From the NCBI GenBank assembly GCA_028095005.1, contig CM051462.1, positions 232,394,473-232,458,472 of the forward strand: a DNA stretch of 64,000 nt, read 5' to 3'. Both the position numbers and the translations under genes were made by a program. Each line of letters opens with the position of its first letter. Within the stretch, counting starts at the first letter, position 1. The DNA comes from Rhynchospora pubera (Eukaryota; Streptophyta; Magnoliopsida; Poales; Cyperaceae). Positions 1 to 10,423 of the stretch are shown one piece after another. The notes under the pieces are model-generated. The model searched no databases. It saw only the letters and a list, made by a program, of their open reading frames with translations, and was not told the origin of the DNA.

Positions 1-519
1 CCAAAACCTTCGTCTTACTACATCTGCAAGGAGACTGGCCTCTCCAATATGATTGCTGTACTTGGTAAAATCAGAGTCCCCTTGAGCCTTGAGGGAGGCA
101 TTTTATTGTGGTAGGCCCCGAAAACGTTGAAAGGCACATAGTGTAATCCCGTAAAAATGTCTAGGAAATTAGAGAAGAAACTAATGGAAGTATGGAACCA
201 CCAATTAAGATCGGCCCTTACCATACAATCCCTTATTGTTACCACTTACCACTTTTTGAAGTGCAATTAGTAGTTACTTTATTTTCGTTCCTTTCTTTCC
301 CCAGATTCCGCTTTATACCCATTCTCACTAGTACTATACTGTTATAAGTATACTTTCGTATATCATAAAGGGACAATTGGAGACAAAGAAAATGATTATA
401 TTCATTTCTCTCAGTTTCAATACAGTGTACAAGTGTATTTATATCTAACTAAGGTCTAACCTTCAGCTGAGTAACTTATAGTCTATGACTACCTGTCCCA
501 GGATTCAGCCATGTAAGGT
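1..519. other. left-edge intergenic DNA, possible gene fragment
   Basis: No complete gene is visible. On the minus strand, about 18-245 is open in more than one frame and has normal-looking codon use, so a fragment of a gene or transposon running off the left edge is possible. I do not recognise the protein and make no functional call. Confidence 0.2.
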
Positions 520-2430
520 GTGACTACTACCACGCGCCTCCTTGCACCTCCAACACCTTCTCCCAAACTCGATTGCCTCTACACTTTTCTGCGCAAACGA
601 GCACTCCTATACATATCTATCTCCGTACTTCACAAGATCTGATCCTATCTCCACTACTGTTTGTCGCCTCTCCATACTCGACCAAGCGCCAGAACCACCA
701 CTCCATGCCACCTCCGATTGCCGAAGACACCTCTCTCAGTTCAATTGACCTGGCATGAGGTGTATTGCAGCTTTTTTTTCCTAATTTCAATCTTGAATTT
801 GCAAAACTAATTAACAAATATTTTTGTCTTTTTTTTTCACAGTGATGAGAAGCAGTGTTTCGAATAGATAAGAATTTTGCACTGTAAATACCCTCTTTTT
901 TTGTGGTGAATGCTACTAATTTTTTTTTAGTTGGTTATGTTGTTATGTTAAACTTAGTGCTGGTAGTTTTGTGATTATAGAAAAGTTTGAAGGTCAATTA
1001 TGTATTCATAAACGTTTTGTAATTTGGCAGGTAATTTGAAGCTGTTATAAAAAAAAACTGAAGGACTTTGAGCAAGAAGTCGCTTTGGCTATATATTTAA
1101 TGGATCTAGAGCTCAAGTGATTCTGGTTATTATATAAAAATAATTTGTCTATTTAAGTAAAAAAGAGTGACTCATGTTTTTGTATTTTCATTTCTGCTGA
1201 TAAATTTTCAAGTGAGGTTGCATGGGGAGGGTGCAAGTCTGCAACTACCTCTGTAGTCAAGTTGGTTGACATGTTTGTTGGTATGGAGCAGTTACTCTTG
1301 AAGGTACCTCTTTTGCATTTGTATGTGAAGGTGAAGTAAAAGAATTTGATTCATGCCTTGCTAAGTTGATTAGGTTTTCAATTCAGTATTAAGCTGTTGT
1401 TCTCCTTTATTTTAGATGGATGTAAATGCAAAAATTAGATTTAAAAAAGCTGTAGGCCTTCTTTTATATAATGTAAAATGAATTTTGTTTTGGAACTCTC
1501 CTTGAATTCAACCTTTGGTCTGTTCCCAAGTGGAAGATCTCTCTCTTTTCTGTTGTTTTTTTTGTTTTTCTTTTCTCATCATCTCTTTTTGTACTGATCC
1601 TATCTAAATTTTTTTTAAAAAGGTATCTGAAGAAAAAGTGGCAGCAAATAGCTCGTAAAGTTCTCTGCCACTGTATCCGGAAGGAAAAGGCCCCAGTAAG
1701 TAATTTCATGGTTTTGCCAAATATCGATAGTGGCAGCAATAGCATATCGTTAGTGTTTTCTGCAAATATGAAAAATTTCATGGATAACCTTTTGATTAAA
1801 AACTGGCACCTAGATTTTATGTTTGATACCTCGCGTACAATTTATTATTGTTCAACTGGGCCATTTCCAGTAGTTTTGAATTACAAATTTGCACAAGATA
1901 CCAATAGGCATTGTGCAGTCATCTGATCCTCAGTATTCAAATTATTATATAACTTAACATGCGAGGCTTCAAATTCAACATATGGCAATTGGAATAATGT
2001 AGGATCTATTTTTGAGGAATTTTACCATAAAATATTGTTTGTGGCTAAGTATAGTAATTATTTCCTAATTTAAATGTCAAATTGTAAGAGCAAGATATAT
2101 GGGATTTATCTCAAGTCTATAAAAAAAATAATAATTAAAAGGGAAAAAAGAAGTTATGGGATCCGATTGGGAATTTGGGATAAATTTGAAGTTCATAAAG
2201 TTGCAATGGAAGAGAAGGCCCATGACCAATTTCATACTCAGGTTTTATTAATTGTGTCACTTCCCACTGAAAGTTACCGTACAAATACTATTGTCAATGT
2301 TTTCTAATTTTACCTTTGATATTTATTCTGATCCTCTGTTATATTGACAGTTTGGTAGAAAGTGGTTTAAACCATAAGACTGGAAAGGACTGGAAAGGAG
2401 CACTGCAGCTACGTGATTTGTGTACGGTTA
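520..2430 (+). pseudogene. possible decayed multi-exon gene (unrecognised)
   Basis: Several short open segments sit between plausible splice signals. About 1211-1302 follows TTTTCAAG and ends at AAG|GTACCT. About 1624-1694 encodes a basic stretch (Y-L-K-K-K-W-Q-Q-I-A-R-K...) and ends at CCA|GTAAGT. About 2351-2427 follows GACAG and ends at ACG|GTTAGT. A further segment after GGCAG near 1030 has stops in all frames. A CT-rich block at 520-757 could be a first exon. I could not join the segments into one long reading frame, so this is either a decayed gene or chance. No family is recognised. Confidence 0.22.
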
Positions 2431-2753
2431 GTGTTAGTCTAAAAACTAGATACAGCTTAGATTGTCTTAAATAAATTATTGATACTACCACTGTCATAAA
2501 TTCTGTTTTGGTGACTTTTTCGTATTTAGTTTGTTAGAAATTTGCCCAATGTGGGTGGGCGCTCATGCTAGTATATGAAAAAGGTTACATGTCCAATCTC
2601 GCTTTTAGTAGGATATGATATTATCCAATTTAATTAATATGCTTATTGTAAAATTTAAAGTTCTATTTTGCTGGGTAATATATCTTGATTAGATTAAAAT
2701 TTGCAACCGTTGATTGGTCCGTATCCTATATATGGTACTAGTGTGCCAATTTT

Positions 2754-2900
2754 TTTTTTTTTTGAAAATAAATTGGGTCAAGCCTCCCAACTTATTTTAA
2801 AATTAAACTTCTACGAAAAATCACTCAGTCGGATTTTGAACCTGCGACCTTTCACTCAAGATATATTGATCATTGCCACTAGATCAAGAGCTGGTTCTCA
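2754..2900 (-). mobile_element. tRNA-derived SINE with target-site duplication
   Basis: On the minus strand this 147-bp block has a tRNA-like head with an A-box-like segment (GATCTAGTGGC) and a B-box-like segment (GGTTCAAAATCC), and ends in a poly-A tail seen as poly-T on the plus strand. It is flanked by the 13-bp direct repeat GTGTGCCAATTTT at 2741-2753 and 2901-2913. The arrangement is that of a Pol III SINE inserted by target-primed reverse transcription. A relative lies at about 50786-50930. Confidence 0.8.
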
Positions 2901-3734
2901 GTGTGCCAATTTTGTACAAGGAATCTTTGAAGGAAAAATTATTAAGTAAAATTCTGAGGAAAAATTTAAGAAATTTCCTATATTAACTGATTAACAAATT
3001 TCTTGTAAAGAACATACAAAATTGCAACACATAATAAAACTGATAATAATTATTACCTTGTTATACAAAATAAATTTCTTTATTTACAATTTGCATAATT
3101 GTTGGATGAAGCTCGCTTGGAACATCAATTGTTAGCATATTTCTGTCTATTCTGGGGGGTGAACCTTCAATTCAATCTCTCTTTGACCCTTTTGCAACTC
3201 TGAAATCTCTTTGCAACCTTGTAGCTTAGCAGCTGAGACAGTACTCGTTTCAACTGATTCCTTCCCAGTAAGGCATTGAACGGTAGATTTGAAATTGGTC
3301 GTGTCAGTTTCGATGAATTGAGTCTCTATTATCTTCACTGTCACGGGTTTTAGTTCATCTCTCGACATGGTAAATAATTTCCTTATGAACTTTGAGCTTC
3401 TCAGGTGGTGGAGCTTTTATAATGCGTTGAGAGATTGCATATAATATAACTGTCATAATTGGTCAAAAAAGTCAGGTAACCTATGATGAAAAGGGCTGCT
3501 TGGTTTTGAAAATTATTTGGTTTTGTTCAAAGGTAGTTACTTCTGGGGCTTATTAAGCTTTCTTGACTTTTTCACCGACTAGCAATCTTTATTTTAGCCT
3601 GTTTAAGCTTATCCAGAGTTCCAGACTATGATTGCGTATTATTTGGATCATGCATCCATCAGTGGCAAAAATTAATTAGGCACCAGGCGGTATGCAGTTT
3701 CTACCTGACATTGCTAATAGCTCGATTATTATAG

Positions 3735-4020
3735 GGTGATTTAGTTTTATGCCGTTGCAAATATTTGAAATTAGGAATATATCATCACTAAATGACAAAT
3801 TATTTTTATGTCACTATAAATCATAGAAATTAGTTTTATGCCTTCGAAAATTGATATGGCAATTTTACCCTTTTAAATATGCCACTATAAAACTAAAAAA
3901 TTAGTGATATGCCATCACAAAAGATATAATTGGTTTTATACCATTATAAATTTTATAGCAAATGATAGTATGTTATGAAATTAGTGATATGTCATCAAAA
4001 ATTTGTGATATGCCATGTAG
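3735..4020. repeat. AT-rich repeat built on a TATGCCACTATAAA-like word
   Basis: The words TATGCC, ATATGCCA and TTTTATGCC recur every 30-60 bases, separated by A/T-rich spacers. The same vocabulary recurs at about 32500-33320. No coding frame or terminal repeats were found. The rest of 2914-5050 is AT-rich with nothing else I can support. Confidence 0.4.
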
Positions 4021-5471
4021 ATGTTTTCATTTTTGGTCTCAAAAGTTCCATTGAATCTCTCTCGTTCAATAAATGATGGTATGTCATGAAATTATCTTTA
4101 ATAAAAAAAAATAATTAATTAGGAACCTCTTGTTAATTTTACCGTCATTATATTGTGATACAAAATATAAAGACAAATACTGGTAATTGGTTATTATTAG
4201 AGTGTTTAAAATTGTGCGTTTTCATCTTTTGTGAATTTACCTCTTGTAATATAAAGATGATGTTTACGGTTCTTGCATTTTGTTTTAGTGAAATTTTATT
4301 GGAGCGGCTATGACCAGTCAACCTTGAAAAACAAAACACAAATAAAGAAATCAAGCTATGCCTATCACCACTCAATCATTTGACTGTCTTTATATTGTAA
4401 TACAAAAAAGAAATACAAATACTGGTTTCCATGCCAGTGCATTTTGTTGTTGATTTGTTAAATATTCTGTAGTAGAGTGATTCCTGTTGCGTAGTCGTTT
4501 TATCTTGAATTTAACTATGTAATCTAAAGTTATAAACATAATGTAAAACCATTCTTCTATTTTTTTAATGAATTTTTGTTGGATTGGTAATCATCACCCA
4601 ATCTTCCAAAAGAAGATATAAATAAATAAACAAACTATGTCTCCTTTTGTTAAGCAGCTAAAGTTAGATCAAACACTAAAAAGCAAATTCAGATTGCTTG
4701 TACGCTCAATGAATACTACCATTTTTATTTCAGTGCTTGAAACCATATTATTACAATTCGAATCGATCGAACTCGTATTAAGACCACATATTTATATTTA
4801 ATTTTTACGGTTCTCTGCATTTTCAAATGAAACAAATAACCCCTGTATTTTTTTTAAAGAATTTCAAAATATCTCCTTACATTTAATTTTTTTATAAAAG
4901 AACTCGAAAGATTCAAACAAACCCATTTTCCCCCTTAAATCTACGAATACTCCCATTTTTATTTGAAACCAACTCGTGATGTTACTAATTAGTATAATTT
5001 TATATATTTTTAAAATTATATACAATAAAGTTTGTTTTTATATCACGTATCGTCGCATCAAATCAAATTTACGTCGGCCTTCAGACGATCCGCTTCGAAG
5101 TTGTCAAACTAATTAATTTTGCATAAAGTTCTGAAAACTTACACGTTCCACAAAAGAAAATAGGCAACTGGATAACGGTGCGTGCGAGCCTGTTTACTTG
5201 TGTAGTATAAATTTACTACAATTAAATGTAAAAACTGTTAGTTCGCAAAAAAAAAAGAAAGATATACACTTATGAATTTTGTGTGTCCAATTAGAAAAAT
5301 AAATTTCAATATGCATTTTGAAAAGAATTAAAAAATTTCTAGTATCCAATTGGAAAAAGAAAAAATATTCAATCTTATAGTGATACTAAAAGATATTTGA
5401 TATTAGGTTCATTTTGTTTAAAGTAATGAGGTGAACATTATATAAAGTGCTTCTCAGAGTGGTTTCACACC

Positions 5472-5535
5472 GGCTCCGTTTGGATGGTGTGAGAATAAGA
5501 GAAATAAGAGAAGAAATATTGGAAAGTGTGTATCT
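5472..5535 (+). mobile_element. partial Tourist-like MITE end
   Basis: Begins GGCTCCGTTTGGATGG and runs into the family core GGAAAGTGTGTA, then stops without a right terminus. Copy B has unrelated sequence at the matching point (about 16147), so this is a remnant unique to copy A. Confidence 0.55.
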
Positions 5536-5816
5536 ACTTTGTGTTCTTCTGCAGGTCTTGAATCTCTGAGATTTGTAGAAGATCGTGTCGACCCATATAG
5601 AAGTGTTTTATAACTAGCATCATGTTACGAGTTAAAGACTTATTAAAAGACTCGTAGCGAAGAACTCGAATAGAAGTGTGGCTGTGTGACAAATTCGGGC
5701 ATTCGGCCTAGAGAGACAGAGACTGTTAGTTTAATTTAATTTTCTCATCTATCTCGGCCCAATAAGTGAACTGGAAGTCTGGAATCCTTCGCGCTGGCGA
5801 ATGGGTATGGCCTCCA

Positions 5817-6476
5817 TAGGGGTGCATAACGTGGAAAACGACCACAAAAGTGGTCATTTTCGTTAACCGTTGTATTGATGCACGAAATTTTTATACTTAT
5901 TGCGTTGATTGTTGCATTCGTTTAACACATGTTGCGTTGATTGTTTCATTGATGGGAACGATCAAAACGGTTATAACCGTCTTTGACTACCTAACTGTCT
6001 TGCATTTTTATTAAGATGCAAGAAAATAAACTATTCTGCATTTTTGTTTCACATAGATAGAGAAATGACATGTTAGATCACGCGAGAAAGGGAGAGGAGG
6101 CACTATCATCACCTCTCGCTCTCGACGGCGACAGTGGTGCAGAGGCGAGAGAGATAGATGTGACTGTGTTCGACGGAGAAATGACGGAGCGACGCTGCAG
6201 AAATCTAATTTTACTCGTTTCTCTCTCGATCTCTCCGCTGAGGTCCTCTGCAATCTAATAATAAAACCATGAAAAAAATTTAGACGAAATGCGCGAAATA
6301 AACGACCACGAAACGTACCAATTTCACTAATCGTTCCGTTCTGAGACGAAACAATATTTCTATTTGCGTTAGTTGTTCCGTTCCTTAAACAAAACTGAAA
6401 TCCTTGTCCATTACCGTTTCGTTCTGGACGAAATGAAACGAAATAACGATTGAAACGACTACCGTTTTCAGCCCTA
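5817..6476. mobile_element. non-autonomous hAT-type element, 660 bp
   Basis: Termini TAGGGGTG...CAGCCCTA form short inverted repeats flanked by the 8-bp duplication GGCCTCCA (5809-5816 and 6477-6484). The paralogous copy B has one uninterrupted GGCTTCCA at about 16433, the empty site. The interior repeats AACGAAATGAAACG-like words, shared with the elements at 16510-16846 and 29359-29712. A 187-codon minus-strand open frame inside shows no transposase features and is probably chance. Confidence 0.85.
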
Positions 6477-7274
6477 GGCCTCCATGTATCGAATTTAAAT
6501 TTACTTGTAAGTTTAGGGAGGGAGGGAGCCTGCGAGGTGATGTCATTTGGACGTCGACTTTTTCTTGTATTCATTGTTTCACAATTTGTTTGTCCAAAAT
6601 AATTTAATGCAAGAGAGAAAGAGACGGTTGAGTACTCTGTACTCGGGCTGGGAACCTGCTACTTCGGGGGTTATAAAATCATTCAAATGTAAGACTTTTG
6701 TACAATCGGGTGCCCGAGGCTTAATATATTGCAGCCAGTGGGCCCCACAGACGACAAAAAGAGTTCACCACTCTAATTAATTTCTTTTTTCTTTTTTGGC
6801 GTTGAATTCAGCTTTCTTTATACATTCTGAAAGATTATAGATTTAGATCGTCTTTTCTCGCAACTTATAAAAAACATACGAAGCAAATAAAAAATATTTC
6901 GGACTATTTCATTATTTTAATTAATCACATCGATAATGATAAATGTAAGTTTTAGTCCATAAATTATCTTTTGAATGAATTAAAACAAATATAAATGAAA
7001 ATATGTTTCAAAATTAATTCTCGTGGAAGAATTTTTATTATAATTATTTTGATAGATATAAAACTTACTGCTCTATACGGACACATCGTATAAAAGCACG
7101 TAACTTTCACTTAATTTCAGCTGGTTACTCACCTATTTAATTTCGTTGTCCTTCGCACACTTTTTTAATTTCTCCCCCATATTTTTGCTTCTCTTTCTTC
7201 AAATTCAATAGACGGTGTTGAAATTTTCAACACGTCACCCTACCCGAACCCGACCGTATCGAAAGGATTCATTT

Positions 7275-7310
7275 TATATATCTCCCAAGTCTCTGCCCGT
7301 GTACCCACCC

Positions 7311-7354
<44 letters not shown>

Positions 7355-8252
7355 CTTGAGGTTTTGCTTACCTTGGTTTCAACTAAAACGAAATAGTGTG
7401 AAATTGCTTGCAGCTTCGCTCCTTGCCTCCTTGTTATTTTCTCTGCCGAGTTTTTTAGCAGCCTCAGGTTAGATGATTGTAACAAACCTTCATTATTTCT
7501 GTGTTTGCTTTTACATCAGTTGGTATAAAGCTATTTTATTTAAGTACTGAATATGGAAAAAGATTGTGTGAATTAGTTTTTTTTTTTCTATATTCGTCCA
7601 TTTTCCTGAATCCGTAATTTTACTACAAGAGCGATAATTTGCTGAGTTTAATTTAGTTTAGTTTGTTTGGATGTTGTTGGTTGATGTAATAATTTGGGAT
7701 TTTTTTTTATCTGCATTATTTATATGACAGATTTGAGATTTCTGTGGGCTTATTTCATCCATATTACTATATTAGGAGAAACTGGAATAGATAATATAGG
7801 GTTTTGGGCTTTTGGCAGTGGAATCCAAGAGAAAAATAACATTACCAGTTCATTTTGAATTGGGTTACTCACTGAGGGAAACATTTAGTGTTGAGATAAG
7901 AGTTGTATTTTGGTTTACTTTTCGCTTAATATGAAAAGTGGTAAGGTATTGCTCTAATTATTCTAGTAAAAAAAAATTTGTCATCTTATAGAAGTACGGT
8001 TGTCGTCAAGACAAATGTACGAGTTAATAACAAAGAAAACAGAGCCTTGATTAGTTGATTTTGCTATCAGCATTATAAATTGCCAAGACATGCTTGGCTC
8101 TTGTTTGTGTCAACTTGGATCCAGCTCATTGTGATATTACTCTTATTTATCTTTCCTTTTAATGTTTAATTTCTCATATTTGATTTATATTATTATATAT
8201 ATGACTACTAATTCCTGATTATTTCGTGCCTGTAAAATCGCCCATATCCCAG
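7275..8252 (+). promoter_or_regulatory. BED gene A core promoter, 5' UTR and leader intron
   Basis: A TATA box (TTTTATATAT) lies at about 7273-7282. It is followed by a (TC)19 microsatellite at 7314-7351 and a leader exon ending at CAG|GTTAGA (7467). The 785-bp leader intron (7468-8252) ends TATCCCAG, three bases before the ATG at 8256. Copy B keeps the same layout, but its TC tract has shrunk to a few repeats, so this length difference may be regulatory. The transcription start is inferred. Confidence 0.6.
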
Positions 8253-8255
8253 ACC

Positions 8256-10423
8256 ATGTCAGTCAATCAGCATAAGGAAATGGGAAACAACAGATCCAAC
8301 AATGGAGAAGAACATGCCGAAAAGAGTGCACCGAAAAGAAGGTCGGACGTGTGGGATCATTTCACATTGAACAAAGTTACTAAGAGGGCAATATGTAATC
8401 ATTGCAAAGAAGATCTGCAAGGTGATAGCAAAAAGGGGACAAGTCACCTTAAGCGCCACCTGTTAAATTTTCATCCGCGTGAATATGCAGGTACTGATTT
8501 TCAGTCATCCATTGAAAAGATAACAGCTGAAGACACTACTTGTACATCTCCTTTCTGATAGCAAAATGTTACATATTAGCATGCTAAGTACTTCAATTTG
8601 TTTTTGACTGAAAAACTTTGTTCATTATCAAAAGTAAGGTATTTATTTCATTGTAGGGTTAAAGCTACTTTCTTATTTAGGAAGGACATACATTAACAAA
8701 AGATAGTTTGCATTTTGACAGAAAAAAAAAATTTCAAAAATCTTAACGCATATGTTGGAGGAGTGTGCTGGAAATGAAAAACAGAATATTTTATTTGTGA
8801 TTTATTTGGTTGATTTGTAGTAACTCTGAGTTAAACTTTAGAAGATTCAAAGTCCTTTATTTCAATAAAAAGATGGAGACTTGATCTCCATTTTTTCTTC
8901 AAAAAAAAAAAAAAGAAAATTCAAAGTCAAATTCTGTTTGCCTGGTTTATACCATTTTGGTACAGTTTGTTTTGTTTTGTATCACTTTGCCATACATGAC
9001 AGGCGATCTTAAATCAATTTGCAGCTTTCCAGACAGAGGAATCAGTATTGAGTGTACAGAGAAATACAGAATCTGTTGCTCGTTGTTTTGGGGACAAGAA
9101 CCGTACGCCCCTCACTGGGGAGGAAGCGCATCTGGTGGAAAAAAGAGCTCGTCTCAACAAGGAGAAGCAACTGAAGAGGCCAATTAATGAGCCTGGCTTG
9201 AATGCTGGAGGGGCTATCCTGATTGGTGAGAAAAACAACATGATCGTACAAAATCCTCATGTTCAATTGGGACTACAAAATCAGAATGGTTCAACTTTGG
9301 AGTTTGGAGGGGCTTTTAAAAACTTTTTGACTGAATATCTGCAGCTCATTGAACAGAAACAGCAGCAGGATGTTCAGATCAAGGAGCTTAAGGAGGCACT
9401 AGACCGTGCCAAGGCGGAGATAGCCCAACTGAGCATGTATCAATTTGCAGCTTTCGGGGGAAAGGAATTAGTATTGAGTGTAGGAAGAAATAAAGAATGT
9501 GTTGCTCCTAGTTCTGGGGACAGGAAACGTGTGGCCCTCACTGGGGAGGAAAAGGAGGATGATCATCTGATGGTAAAAAGAGCTCGTCTCAACAGGGAGA
9601 AGCAACTAAAGAGGCCAAGCGAGGAGTCTGGTCTGAATGCTGAAGGGGCTATCCTGATTGGTGAGAAAATCAACAAGAACCGTGTGCCCCTCACTTGGAA
9701 GGAAAGGGAGGATGATCATCTGGTGGGAAAAAGAGCTTGCCTCTTCCTTGCTGGGCAGCATATAAAGGGGCCAATTCTTGCTGAAGTGTCTGTCCTGATT
9801 GACAGGTGGTAATTCACCTAAAGCAAGAGGAAAAAGAAAAGGGGAGAATTCGAGATAAAGTATGGCCCATTTTCCTAGATATAGGAAACCCTTGTGTTGT
9901 GCGCGCCAGGTCAACAAGTAGGATATTGGAATTGATAGACTCGGGCTTAAACAACATGACCTTACAACTTCTTCTTCAATTTGGACTACTAAAACGGTAT
10001 TACTCAACTTCAGAGTCCAGAGAAGCAATCATAAGCTTAATGACCGAGTATCTGCGGCTCATTGAACAGGAGGAGCAGCAGCAGGAGGCTCAGATCAAGG
10101 AGCTTAAGGAGGCACCAGACCGTGCCAAGGCAGAGATCGGGGAGGAGAAGGACAGTGAGGAGCGTGATGCCTTACAAAATGAGAAACCTGGTTGGAAGGA
10201 TTATCGTGAGGATAGGTTCATAAAGATGTTTAAAAAACACTGCAGGTTTGTGAGATGCGACTTGCTTGCAATTGCAAGTATAGTGATAAAAGTTGAAGAC
10301 CTTAATAATCTTCCTCTACCCGAGAGACATCCAAGCCTGGCTGTAAGTTTGAATGAATTAATTTGCACGGGCCTAAGATCTCCAAGCCCGGTCAATGACC
10401 AAGACTTCGAAGAGATGTTCTGA
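8256..10423 (+). CDS. BED zinc-finger, coiled-coil protein, copy A
   Basis: Three coding exons in continuous frame: 8256-8490, 9025-9805 and 9910-10423, giving 1530 nt and 509 aa. Intron borders are CAG|GTACTG...TTTGCAG and AG|GTGGTA...GCCAG. A BED-type zinc finger covers about residues 28-75, with C47, C50, H68 and H73 as likely zinc ligands. The rest is charged, Glu/Lys/Gln-rich, coiled-coil-prone sequence in repeated modules; each module starts near P-L-T-G-E-E and contains K-R-A-R-L-N-K-E-K-Q-L-K and L-Q-L-I-E-Q. BED fingers bind DNA and are common in hAT transposases and proteins derived from them, but no transposase domain is present. A nuclear DNA-binding or scaffold role is inferred. 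The first ATG after the leader intron was chosen as start. The 104-bp last intron is the least certain join; without it the protein ends at 9812 with 340 aa. Its paralogue is at 18783-20604. Confidence 0.72.

Larger units (their letters stand above)
5054..10423 (+). repeat. tandem segmental duplication, copy A
   Basis: Homologous to 14417-20604 in the same orientation. Near-identical blocks include the start (AAATCAAATTTACGTCGGCC), the GTGTCGACCCATATAGAAGT block near 5586, the promoter and 5' UTR around 7130-7467, and the BED exon. The copies differ by discrete transposon insertions: copy A has a hAT-type element (5817-6476) and a partial Tourist-like end (5472-5535); copy B has a Helitron, a hAT MITE and two foldback MITEs. 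About 4.0 kb of other DNA separates the copies. Confidence 0.9.

Noticed and set aside
6011..6574. 187-codon minus-strand open frame
   Set aside because: It lies almost wholly inside the hAT-type element absent from copy B and runs over its edge; basic, low-complexity residues, no domain. Treated as chance.
7215..7485. open frames of 81-85 codons over the TC repeat
   Set aside because: Ser-Leu and Arg-Glu runs are translations of the (TC)19 microsatellite in the leader exon.
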